From: Paraescarpia echinospica
Taxonomy: Eukaryota > Annelida > Polychaeta > Sabellida > Siboglinidae
Assembly (NCBI GenBank): GCA_020002185.1
Contig: CM034532.1
Coordinates: 27,077,805-27,141,804 of the forward strand
Reading direction: 5' to 3'
DNA: 64,000 bases
In this document: positions 44,816-55,620 of the stretch, in pieces
Numbering within the stretch: the stretch's first letter is position 1
How the letters are laid out: the number at the start of each line of letters is the position of its first letter
Notes under the pieces: model-generated
Told to the model about the DNA's origin: nothing
The model's database searches: none
What the model saw: the letters and a program-made list of their open reading frames with translations, nothing else
Made by a program: the position numbers and the translations under genes

Positions 44816-45396
44816 TGTGTCCCAAATGCCAATAAATTGTATGTCCTATTAACGTATTCTGTTATGGAATAGTTTTACATGCACATAGAGTTATGAATTA
44901 AAATTATGATGTCACACACGTGAATTAGAACCGTACCAATTTCCCAAGTTCCACACGTGAATGAACACGTGAATTCACGTGAAGACACATACTGTTGGAG
45001 CAGTACCAATTGTGAACCATAATGACACGTTGAAAGATCCTGTCATAAGTAGCTTGTATAACAATAACTATTTGATTGGTAATTGGTAGTTTGATGGAGA
45101 GAATTGGTTAATTTGTAATTACTAAGAATTGTTTGGTTCTGATTGTTAAATTGATACCCAGTATAGAGGTCATTAAGCGATCGTTAGTATATTGCATAAT
45201 GTGAACTGTGTGTTGCTGGTGGAGCCTTACCAGTTATGAACCAGAATGACACGTGACAAACTGGTTCAAAACTGGTTCCTTGTTTACTGGGATCAGTTTA
45301 TAACGCATTTCCTTGCATTTACCCATGAAAGCTGCTCTATGTAATCATAACCAGTAAAGGCTTGAAAACATGGTAAGACATATAATAATATTATGT
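44816..45396. other. intergenic DNA with CACGTG palindromes
   Basis: No coding sequence. A perfect 16-bp palindrome CACGTGAATTCACGTG lies at 44966-44981, with two further ACACGTGAA sites within 65 bp. A 33-bp imperfect direct repeat (GTGAACCATAATGACACG / ATGAACCAGAATGACACG) occurs at about 45013 and 45233. Confidence 0.6.
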
Positions 45397-45397
45397 A

Positions 45398-46532
45398 TCA
45401 TTCGCCAGATCTGAGCTGCGCAGCCAGTCTGGTAATGTTGATAACACGTCGTGAATTTGTTGAGCAGAGGCTTACATCGATCAACAAACAGGCTTCAACT
45501 TGTTCCGCATGGTGCAGCAGAAACATTGAATATGTCACTTTCATTACAACGGACAACCAATTGTGTTCGTTTTGGTATGTTATGTGCAATGTAGTTGCAT
45601 GGAAGATGATTATAGTGTCTGCTTCTTCGTGGCACAAGCCAATTCGTCTAGGATTCTTTGGACAACCTGCATGGCCAGCCTCAGCTTCATACGTAATACT
45701 CGAAAATGTCACCGGAGCTGTTTCCAATTCTCGCGGTCAGCTCAGTTCGGTAGTTCGAGAGAATCACTACAATTCCACACCTGTAAAAAGGTGTAATGCT
45801 GTTTTAATAGCAGAGTCTATGTAACAACATGAGGCTTTACCATCCAGTGCCAGGACTCTGTCCAGTACATGTACAATACAATAGATACAAGAAACAACTG
45901 CTACAACTGTATCAATGCCTTATATCAAACACAGAACATATTAAGTAAAACACTTGTAGACAGTGTTATTAACATATCTGATAGGTGACAATTAGTTATT
46001 GTCAATGACTATATAACACTAATATAACAAGTAACAATTAAACGCAACATGTATTTCAAAATAACATATAAGTAGACTATGCACTTTTAGTTTACAATAA
46101 CATAAAGGTAAATAATGTAACATACCTGTAAAAAGGTGCAATGCTGTTATAATAGTAGAGTCTATGTAACAACATGTGGCTTTACCAGCCAGTGCCAGGA
46201 CTCTGTCCAGGTTGACACCTCAATCCCTTGATGGCTAATATGTCAAGTATACCCTTTTATTAAATACCACAGTGTGGCAGCTCTATGACAACTATAGTGT
46301 TAACTATAGTACCTGCTACACAATGAAGATAATATAGTAGTTCTCGATCGAAATCACCTGGACGTTGTAGGAATGGTCCAATGACTCTGTATGATGTGCG
46401 AGTATCACTGCGTGCAGCTCGTTCCTGTGCTTTTACGGAAGGCCATCCAACATATATGTCACACACAATGTGCACTGCTGCATGGTGCAAGAGAACATGC
46501 TTGATGGACGATTGACTCCACATTACAGCCAT
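45398..46532 (-). pseudogene. fragments of an HEEADT-motif protein found with invertebrate repeats
   Basis: Two - strand pieces fit one known but unnamed invertebrate repeat-associated protein. 46532-46260 reads CDIYVGWPSVKAQERAARSD then TYRVIGP. 45727-45398 reads CHEEADTIIIFHA, and later STNSRRVINITRLAAQL. Between them (45782-46210) lie two copies of an 85-bp direct repeat. Family assignment is from memory of similar proteins, so the role is not stated. Confidence 0.4.
45782..46210. repeat. 85-bp direct repeat
   Basis: CTGTAAAAAGGTG.AATGCTGT, then AGAGTCTATGTAACAACATG and CCAGTGCCAGGACTCTGTCC, at 45780-45864 and 46127-46210. Confidence 0.9.
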
Positions 46533-46579
46533 ACGTTACAGGAATGTTCAAAATATGCGGGAGAAGAACATGACATCTG

Positions 46580-47528
46580 TGTAGCGTTTGCGGCGAGGGG
46601 TCGGCAGGGAATCATACGGGCACACATTCACTCACTTAGTCATACTAATGATAAGCCAGGATATACGTTTTCACAGTTTACTATACGCGGAAAACCCTAC
46701 CAATACAAGATCTAATACCCAGTATATGGCTATGTCGGCTAAATACTACTCAGTTATAAATGTCAGAACGATACGTCCAGGCGGCGGCGGCTTATACAGC
46801 AACCGAATTGTACCCGATCTAATAGTATTCTAAATATCAGAACGATAGGTTCAGACGGCGGCGGCTTTTACAGCAACCGAATTGTACCAGATATAATATT
46901 ATTTCTAAATGTCACAACGATAGGTTCAGACGGCGGCGGCTTATACAGCAACTGACCTGTACCCGATATATTCTAAATGTCAGAACGATAGGTCCAGACG
47001 GCGGCGGCAACCGAATTGACTGTGTGGTACTGCAACACAATAATGTCGTAGGGAGCTCTGAGGCAGTGTGCTGACAGGAATGTCCCCTGTGCCAGTGTGC
47101 CCCAGTAGTCGCCAGCTACATCACTGGTCTATGCTACACACAGCTCCAGCATGCATCTTCGGGCCTGTTCTAACAAACAGCTCCCTCGCAGTGTCTGGAT
47201 GCATCCTACAAAACCCAACTGTGATCCTTATTCAAGCCCTCCTAATATACAACTAAATATGTAGCCTTGGGACAGACACTCACCCTTGATTATGTCATTT
47301 CCAAAGTCTAAGTGTCTAGAAATCTTGGCAGGGTGCCAGTGAACTTACAGTAACCTTCTGAACAAAGGCCCTCTGTATCGGGCTCTTGCCTCCACAAAAC
47401 CAGATGGCCTCAGGTGTAAACACATCTCCCATCCCCATTTGAATATAAATTGGCATTTAGGAGCTCGCCCAACATTCAGTAATTAAGAATATTTATACTA
47501 TGTGTCTTATCGTTCTAAATTCTCTACA
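46580..47528 (-). repeat. 949-bp LTR carrying a GGCGGC minisatellite
   Basis: Ends TGTAG...CTACA. On the - strand the LTR starts TGTAGAGAATTTAG at 47528 and is preceded by a purine tract GGCGGGGGATGG (47540-47529), as expected for a 3' LTR. About four minisatellite units at 46755-47010. Shares most of its length with 38405-39455 and 50434-50791. Confidence 0.7.
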
Positions 47529-48180
47529 CCATCCCCCGCCATTTAAAATTTCGTTCCGGAATCGTAATAGATAACTTACATATAAACACATGCAACATAT
47601 AATATGGAGCCTTAAATAGTAATGCTGAAATAAAACATAATAAATCAGGTTTAATTTTTCTAAAATGTTCACATCCGATCAATCGGGCATCCGTCTGTCT
47701 TGCGCGATGGCCGGTCGAATCCGTCATGCTGGCTGTATCCTCCGTCGTAATATAACTCACATCACCACACGACGGCCGGGTGGGTCCTCGGTCGTAACGC
47801 GCGTCACGTACGGGACGTCAAATTAACAGCAGTAGTGGACGCTCAGCTCGTTGTCGTCTTCGTCATCTCCCATCTTCTTTACAAACAGTGCGGCAGGTTG
47901 TGTCCAGATTGAAATCTGGTATTTGAAACCGCCATTTTCTTTCAGATTACTCATATTTCGTAATCTGCACTGTTATGGGGGTTGCCATAATTGGTGCCAT
48001 ATGACCTTTTTCGGTCATATATTGTAATAACGCGTCCGATTGTAAGAGATCCGTGAGACAACACATACAACTTCAGTCGGAATACATTGCAGCGCATTGC
48101 AGCGTATTACAACTTCTCTTTAATATTCTGAATATCTTAAGGCACCAGATTCAAAAGGTTAGATAGTGTAATCCAATATA
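47529..48180. other. probable internal 3' region of the LTR element and flank
   Basis: GC-rich for this window. On the - strand a short frame near 47900-47820 reads PAALFVKKMGDDEDDNELS. No domain recognised. Confidence 0.35.
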
Positions 48181-48252
48181 CGCAGTATGCCAGTTGTGAT
48201 CTTCATCTCAACCAACAGGACAACCTTTCTGTTGATATCATATGTGACCTTC

Positions 48253-49147
48253 TGTCAGTATAGGCCATATACTTCAGATGGCCTGGCTCCAGACTTCCAT
48301 GTCTCGAAATGGCCCGAGGTGATCAGCACGCAGTCAACAACCGCTGCAAAGACCATCGAAATTCTACGAAGTGTATTCGCTCGTAAGGGTCTGCCCGAAA
48401 TTTTGGTTAGTGACAATGGGCCTCAGTTTACTTCAGATGAGTTTAACAAATTCACCAAAGCCAATGCATTCAAACATCTGAAGTCAGCACCGTATCATCC
48501 CGCAACCAACGGATTGGCTGAAAGATTTGTACAAACTTTCAAACAATCTCTTCGTGCGATGAAGTGGGAAGTCGGTTCGGTCGAACAAAAACTTGCAAAT
48601 TTCCTGATGGCGTACAGAAATACTCCCCACGCAACGACAAATGAAACGCCAGCTAAGTTGTTCTACGGAAGAAACCTTCGCATTCGACTGGACGCGCTGA
48701 AACCAGACTTACGCCGCGACATTGCTGCTAAACAGATGTCACAAGCAATTCGTTCAACGGTTCAACATCGTGAACTCGCAGTAAGGACAATCCGTAGCAG
48801 TGCGCGACTATCGTGGGAACGACAAATGGGTTTCCGGTACAATCGTGTTGCGTACTGGTCCGGTGTCATACCAGGTCGAGATAACACCAGGTGTCGTCTG
48901 GCGACGACACATTGAACCAATTTGTGATGCCGAGTCTACAATCAAGTCTCCGATTCCAGTGCCGGAAGCCGTGGTTGTGTTTCCCAGTGGTGATCCTTCG
49001 CCATCCGTTCTCACTGAAGAAGAGAAGAAATGTGACTCAACACCACAACCCAGCGAAACACGTGTGAAACCATCCACTTCAATGTCTTCGCCCGTGAGAC
49101 GTTATCCTTCGCGAATGCGCAAGGCACCGCAGAAGCTGCAATTATAA
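48253..49147 (+). pseudogene. Ty3/Gypsy integrase, 5' truncated and frame-shifted
   Basis: Reads SKWPEVISTQSTTAAKTIEI, VSDNGPQFTSDEF (second catalytic D) and SAPYHPATNGLAERFVQTF (catalytic E), then AYRNTPHATTNETPAKLFYG. After a frameshift near 48830-48900 come the GPY/F-type segment LRTGPVSYQVEITPG and a tail ending at TAA 49145-49147. The first catalytic Asp and everything upstream are missing. A matching 3' LTR follows at 49497. Confidence 0.85.
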
Positions 49148-49496
49148 GTTGTGACTCGGAGTACACGTAACTGTTGAAGTTTTGAGACTTCTTGTTAATT
49201 GAGATAATTCGAAGATTTGCTTTAATTTAATATCCATTACCTTTTAATTGTACTCGGACTCAATGAGAGTGAACATATACCAAGTGGAGCATTACTTGTT
49301 ACTAACATTCACAGTAATGACGCTGACTAACACAGAACTAGGACAGTAATTGTCTAGATCATGACTACTGTTATTTTTCTAGAACGGACAAAGTTATTTT
49401 TCCTTGCTGTTAGAACTTTGCTATGTTTGCTTCAAAATGTGAAATATAACAGTATCATATCTCCAATAGGGATTACTAAACTAATTGGGGAGGAAA

Positions 49497-49669
49497 TGTT
49501 GTGTATTTAGAACTACGTGTTGATGCGTAATTACTATTGTTTTGTATCGGCGTAATGATCCATAATTGGATACTATAAAAAGTAGTTCCTGTTCCGCCAT
49601 CTTATGGTTATGTCGTGTTTTCTAAATATATAGTGTATTTAGACGAAATACGCTAGACATATGACAACA
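49497..49669 (+). repeat. 3' LTR of the Gypsy integrase element
   Basis: Starts TGTTGTGTATTTAG, ends GACATATGACAACA, with TGTTGT/ACAACA inverted ends. It is preceded directly by the polypurine tract GGGGAGGAAA (49487-49496). TATAAAAAG occurs inside near 49575. 173 bp. Confidence 0.85.
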
Positions 49670-49838
49670 CCTAAACTGACATATGTCGAAATACTGTCAT
49701 TAGCTAGGAGAATCATTGACAACCACTGTCACATTTACACTGATCTCTGTGGTCAGTGTGTACGCTGAACACATCATGCATGCCTTGTCCTCACACACTG
49801 AGTGTGGCATTGACACCCCAATTAAGAACTCATCTTAG

Positions 49839-50433
49839 GTCCACTGGCCTGGCCTGGCCTATTCCAGGGTAACCAGTATTTCTGTCCTCAGACAGCGTCT
49901 GTACCTCAGGGACTTCAACTCATGGAGGCTAGAGTCTCTTGATGAGCTACCCCACTAATACAAGTTTTTAGCTACCAACTATACATCTCCAAATGAAATA
50001 CCACCCTTAAAACTAATCATTCGTGTAAACAACCACCTGCTCTTAGCTCCGGTGTTACTGTTTAACTAATATAATATCACCGTCCAAGATATGAACAGAC
50101 TAATCAGAGCTATCAAATGGTAACTATGACCCTTTCTCTTTTATTTAACTCTGCCCTCTGTTCTGACAGATCACACCCTGTGGCAATTATCTATTAAGCC
50201 AGAAGCTGCCGCGGACAGAACTGGGTGGGCAGCACCACTGGATACTAATTAACCCCTCTCGTTACACCTTTGGGTCAATAATCAACCCCCCAAGGCTACA
50301 TTTGGAATCACTGGATGCCCTGGTCTGTCCTATTCCAGAGTAACCAGTATCTCTGTCCGCAGACAGCGCCTGTACCTCAGGGACTTCAACTCATAGAGGC
50401 TATAGTCTCTTGATGAGCTGCCCCACTGATACA
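49839..50433. repeat. direct repeat of about 125 bp
   Basis: CTATTCCAG.GTAACCAGTAT through CAGACAGCG.CTGTACCTCAGG, GACTTCAACTCAT, and CTCTTGATGAGCT.CCCCACT occurs at 49839-49963 and 50308-50433. The second copy runs straight into a truncated LTR. Confidence 0.88.
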
Positions 50434-50791
50434 GATAAGTCAGGTTATACGTTTTCGCAGTTTATTGTGCATCCCCCATCATTCCTCATTGAAGCCCTCC
50501 TTATATACAGCTAAAGCTGTAGCCTTGGGACAGACACTGACCCTTGATTATGTCATTTCCAAAGTCTAGGGGTCTCTAGAAATCTTGGCAGGGTTCCAGT
50601 GAATTTATCTTCTGAACAAAGGCCCTCTCTATAGGGCTTTTGTCTCCCCAAAACCAGTTAGCCTCAAATGTAAATAAATCTCCTACCCCAGCTATAGCCA
50701 TTTGCATATAAATTGGCTTTTAGGTGCACGCCCAATATTCATTAATTAAGAATATTTATACTATGTGTGTTATCGTTCTAAATTATCTACA
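50434..50791 (-). repeat. truncated copy of the minisatellite LTR
   Basis: Shares GATAAGTCAGGTTATACG, then jumps to CCCTCCTTATATACAGCTAA and continues to the CTACA end at 50791. The whole minisatellite part is absent. Confidence 0.8.
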
Positions 50792-51092
50792 TCTATATCG
50801 ACTGGTCTTTCAACAACTATATTCATTTCAAGTGTTCTGTTCAATACTCACTTATTCATTGTGTTCGTGGAGCCATTGATACGAGCAAGTTACAATGGGA
50901 CGAGTCTGCTCTAGCTTTTCTTTGGATGTTACTGACGTGAAGAGGTACATCGTCTCCTCAAGCCCTTTCACAACTTACTTAAGATCATCGTTGTCTCTCT
51001 TGATGCGGTATATGTTTTCAATTCATGCGAAACATCTTCACTCCATATACTACATATAATACTTGTCATGTTTAGGAGCTCACTCTCTTTAG
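50792..51092. other. unassigned DNA
   Basis: No supported features. Confidence 0.35.
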
Positions 51093-51377
51093 CAAGTTAA
51101 GGAGGTGAACGAAGCAAGGTTCCACATGTTCAGCAAATTCCTTGCACAGCGTGATTCCGACCTTCCGCTTGAGAAGATCACATTTTCTTACTCGTGCTGC
51201 ATTCATCGATCATTTCAAGGCTGTTTTGCTTTTGTATGGTATGAAGGACGATAGACACCTGCATACATCAGGATTGACAGTGTTGCTGATGTTGTAAGCG
51301 ACAGCGAAGATGATGGCGACGAGAAATGGGTTTACAACGAGTCGTTCGATGAAGAGGACGACTACCTTGAGTTCTGA
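51093..51377 (+). pseudogene. decayed coding fragment with acidic C-terminus
   Basis: One frame is open for 95 codons apart from a single TAG at 51252-51254. It reads KEVNEARFHMFSKFLAQRDS, LEKITFSYSCCIHRSF, and after the TAG SVADVVSDSEDDGDEKW and ends DEEDDYLEF. The codon use looks coding, and the acidic tail before the stop is typical of real C-termini. I do not recognise the family. It may be the end of a repeat-encoded protein. Confidence 0.4.
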
Positions 51378-52601
51378 CTTATTTCAAAACGAACAATATG
51401 AACATGGTTCACCACATCACATCCGTGTATGCGCTTGCCTCCCGAATGGCGGACAAAAATCTTCAGTGTAGACTGCCATTTTCTCACTCAGTGACACCTC
51501 CTGTCCAAAAAGAGGCTCCTTGGTTATTCAAATATATTTTCAATGATAGCACATTTGGTATAGTTTAGAAGATTTGTGTTGGTGAAATGAACTTAGTTTC
51601 CCCTACCGCATCTTTTATTATTCTCACCTAAGAGCATTCGTCAACTCCTATTATACAGCATTTCAGTCCACCACTTGGAAGTTAAAACTCGGTAGGCCTA
51701 CTTTGAACATCCCCAAGTGTAGGGTTGGTCAGAAATACTGATTGGCCAGACACCTGGACATTTCAAGCAAATAAATGAGCGTCCGCTCTTGGACTATCGT
51801 GCTCAGCATGTTGACCTAATGTCACCGTTGTGCCTACCAAGGAAAAATGTAGCGGGCAAATAGACAACCTACTAACTAACATCACGATAACGCCTTTGAA
51901 AACCTGAAGCGAAGAATTCCCTCACTGCCCTTAGGTCGTGGGAGCTTTATCAAATAGCTGTCTCCGTCACCTAGCTAAGGCCTGTGTGTGATTAATCTTG
52001 TAATCGTGTATGTTTGCGGGAACTTTGCTGGAAGGGCAACAATTAGGCCAACATCGCACCAACTGACAGTAATTAATAATGTACTTGTAACTGGTAGATG
52101 CTTGGTGAAACATTATCTGAAATGCGGCAGGTTATGAGAGTTCATTCAAAATTGGCGGCGTCGGTTTCAACATCCCTTTCAGACTGCCTCCAGAGAAGCT
52201 GAGGGAAGAGAACCTTGCTTGGTACACGTTTGAGGTAATGATTATGTACTGATATGACCAAATGGTCACGTGGTGTGAGATTGGACCTGCATGACCAGCG
52301 CTGTGTTCGTGCTCCAACAATACTTCAAATATCGACAGAACGCACACATTAATTATGAATTATGAACTGAGCCTTCATAATAGCAGGTATTAATGGTATG
52401 TCATTTGTCATTATGTACACAACGTGTATATGTATTTGTCTATCACGCAGCACATACACTACTAATGGAGGTCATGATTGTATTACTCTAATACAAATGG
52501 GTAAAATTAACATACATGTATGTTGATAGTAATGAAATCCACCTTGCTTTATTCCTACGAGTTACGTACTATGTATTGCTCATTACTTATTTGAGCACTC
52601 T
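51378..52601. other. unassigned intergenic DNA
   Basis: No gene, RNA or clear repeat seen. Short frames on both strands are without features. Confidence 0.4.
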
Positions 52602-54465
52602 TTGAATCACAGCAAGAACATATGTTTACACCGATCGATAATGGATAGAGATAAAGGCTTTTGCCAAATACATAAAAAGAGAGTGCATAGTTGTTCCATT
52701 GTACTACAATGCATTACTTGTAAAGGGTATTATCATGTTAATTGTATCACAGTATTGAACAAAACAAATATTCGAGATTACCGTGAGTATTGGTATTGTA
52801 TAAAATGTATGTCTGATATTTTTCCATACAATCATCTCGACAATGACAATAAATGTATAGATGTCATTTCTGAAAGTAGGATGCATGTTAATATTTCTTT
52901 CTCATTCCAAGAACTAGAAAAGAAAGCTTTCATACCGTTTGAAATTAACAGTGAGTCAGATACCGACATCCTATTTAACTCTGATCCTGATACAATTCAT
53001 TCAAAACATGAATAAGTGTAATTACCATATAGAAGATACCTTTAATAAGTCATGCATACAACTTGGTGTAACATATACCACATGTCAATATCAGAAGTCT
53101 GCCTCGCCACCACCAACACTTTGAAAATTACTTTGCCAATCTCAATCACTCTTTTTCAATAATTGGATTCTCTGAAACGTGGCTTCATGAAAGCAATGTT
53201 GATACTTATATCATCGCAGGTTACCATATGGTAAATAATTATAGAAACAATAAAAAGGGTGGTGGCGTGCCGGTCTGCATAAAAGATTCGATTCTCTACA
53301 AACGGAGAGAAGATTTAGACAAAAGTATTGAAGATATAGAGTGCGTGTTTATCGAGTTGGACAAAGGTATATTGATATATAAAAGGAACGTTATTATAGG
53401 AGTTGTGTACAGGCCGCCAGACAAAGACATAAATGTATTCACCTCAATCTTGTATGCTCTCTTAAACAATATCCACAAAGAGAATTGCCTGTGTTATCTC
53501 ATGGGTGATTTCAATATCAATCTGTTAAATGTGGATAAACAAGTACCTAGCTCAGCATTTCTTGAATGTATGTATACCATGTCACATATTCCTCTCATTA
53601 GCAAACCAACTAGAGTAACTGCTACTTCTGTCACACTTATTGACAACATTTTAACTAATAACCTAACTATAAATAGCACAGAAACCTGGTATATTATATA
53701 CATATATTTCTGATCATTTTCCTGTCTTCTACGTCGATAACAATAGTTGTTCAACTTATATAAACACAAAATACATAACTAAAAGGCTTTATACCGATCA
53801 GAGCATAGCAAAGTTTGCTACAATTCTAACTAACGCCGACAGGTCTCTTGTTACTTCTGAGCTTGATGACCCAAATAATGCTGCTTTCTATTCAGTTTGG
53901 TAAGCATTATCTTAACTACTTTCCTAAAGTAAAGATTAAAGAAAAATATAGTAATAGGAAATCATGGCTATCACAAGGCTGAAAACCTCCATAAAATTAA
54001 AAAATAAATTATATTTTCTACTACAAAAAAACACCTACCCTTACTAATGAAACTAACTATAAAGTTTACCGCAATAAGCTTAACTCATTTTTAAGAAGAG
54101 CAGAAAGAAATCACTATCAACAGTTATTAAAGCAAAATCAATCAAATCTTCTCAAATCATGGAATTATTAAGCAAATAATCAATAAAAATACAAAAACCT
54201 CCGCAATCTTCGAAGATAACTATTAATAATAATTTAATAACCGATAAAAAAGTAATTGCCGATTACTTCAATAACTATTATGTTAAGGTTGGACCATCGT
54301 TGGCTGAAAAGATTACCAAAAATATTATTGACCCGTCAATATATATTAACCATCGACACTTCCATACAATACTTATCTCTCCAGTTCAACTGAATGAAGT
54401 AGAAACTATAATAAAAGATCTAAAAATATCAAGTCCTGGCTGGGACTTAATAACTCCACATATTG
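52602..54465 (+). mobile_element. non-LTR retrotransposon, 5' part (PHD-like ORF1, endonuclease, RT start)
   Basis: 52602-53015 encodes a Cys/His-rich domain of PHD-finger type (CQIHKKRVHSC, CITCKGYYHVNC, WYCIKC). About 53100-53713 encodes the AP endonuclease (NKKGGGVPVCIKDS, IIGVVYRPPD, CYLMGDFNINLL). About 53900-54465 is linker and the RT entry (SSPGWDLITPHIV). Stops and frameshifts occur. The element is interrupted at the TTAA at 54466 and resumes at 61855. Confidence 0.85.
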
Positions 54466-55109
54466 TTAAAGGAAATAAAAATAAGGCATTAGCTAAAATC
54501 CTTTTTCCATGTGTACACAAAGTTTAACATTGTATGTAACATTTGACAACATTAAACAAATACAGAAAAATACATTTGTAGCATAAATTCGATTTTAAGC
54601 CAGTCTGTGAAGCGATTCACGCGGAAAATTAAATTTTAATGAGCTAGGCGATCACGTGGTATCGTGACGTCACTTATTACACACACTCGCATCAGGCCGA
54701 CCCTTTTCATGCATTTTAAAGTATGTTTACAAGGATAGCTTTTGGGTCGAAACGAGCGTCAGAATGAGTTATTGTGCAATATTCCGACGTAATACAAACA
54801 CTAGTCATCATAGAGGAACAAGCAGTTATCTTACGGTTCCACATGAATCGAATTTTATTCAAAACAACGAATGCGAATGGGCTTACAAGTCGACTAAGTT
54901 TCGTCGAGCTTGGGCTCGTTTTCAGAATAATTATATCGAATGCAACGAACGGGAGATAATGTACACCAATAAACATGCATAGCAAACATATATTGTATCC
55001 AGCTACAGAAACTAATGTGTATAATCTGATAATATCACTAGAATATCGATATATGAAGGAGTTGTACAATGTATCATAACAACTTAAATCAGTCAGCGAA
55101 TTTTTGTTG

Positions 55110-55194
55110 GTGCCGTTAGCTCAGTTGGTAGATGCGTTGGTTTCTTGCCATTTGTTTTACAATCGGGCGACGCCGGTTCAATCCTGACAGCATA
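55110..55194 (+). other. tRNA-like sequence in the TTAA element (first unit)
   Basis: A box TAGCTCAGTTGG at 55117-55128 and B box GGTTCAATCC at 55175-55184. The distance between them and the absent pairing of the acceptor ends argue against a working tRNA. A pol III internal promoter is conceivable. Confidence 0.55.
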
Positions 55195-55310
55195 CAAACG
55201 ATTGATTTTCTTTACACTATTTTTGTTTTCACCAAGTAATATAAACTAAATCATTTAGTATACTATGATGCACAGTTTGTAAATATATTTTTTATTTTTA
55301 TCAGTCAGCG

Positions 55311-55472
55311 CCATATTGGATAAGTACCACATTTCCGCTTCCTGTATTATTGCGTTAGTTAATTCATTACCTCGTTCCTGTTGTACGCTCTCTTGCCTCG
55401 ACTTCCGTTTTGAGATAAGTCTGTTAAATAAATGTTCTCGTCGTTATCGAGTCTTCCCCTTCTATACTGGCG
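55311..55472 (+). repeat. 5' LTR of the Gypsy element
   Basis: 162 bp, CCATATTGGATAAG...CTATACTGGCG; followed at once by TGGTGGCAGCG, a primer-binding-site-like sequence. Target duplication CAGCG at 55306-55310 and 60805-60809. Carries AATAAA near its end. Confidence 0.8.
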
Positions 55473-55620
55473 TGGTGGCAGCGTTTTCACTACTGAAGTG
55501 GATAGATACTCGTATAGCCAAACAAACGGCACGACGAATGGTTACTTTCTGTACGCAGTAAATAACATTGAACATTGAACATTGCCGGCATTTGCATACA
55601 CGATTGAGCTACACGTCAAA

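Noticed and set aside
55110..55194. Functional tRNA gene
   Set aside because: A and B boxes fit, but the acceptor and anticodon stems cannot be drawn, the box spacing is unusual, and the sequence is part of a repeated element.
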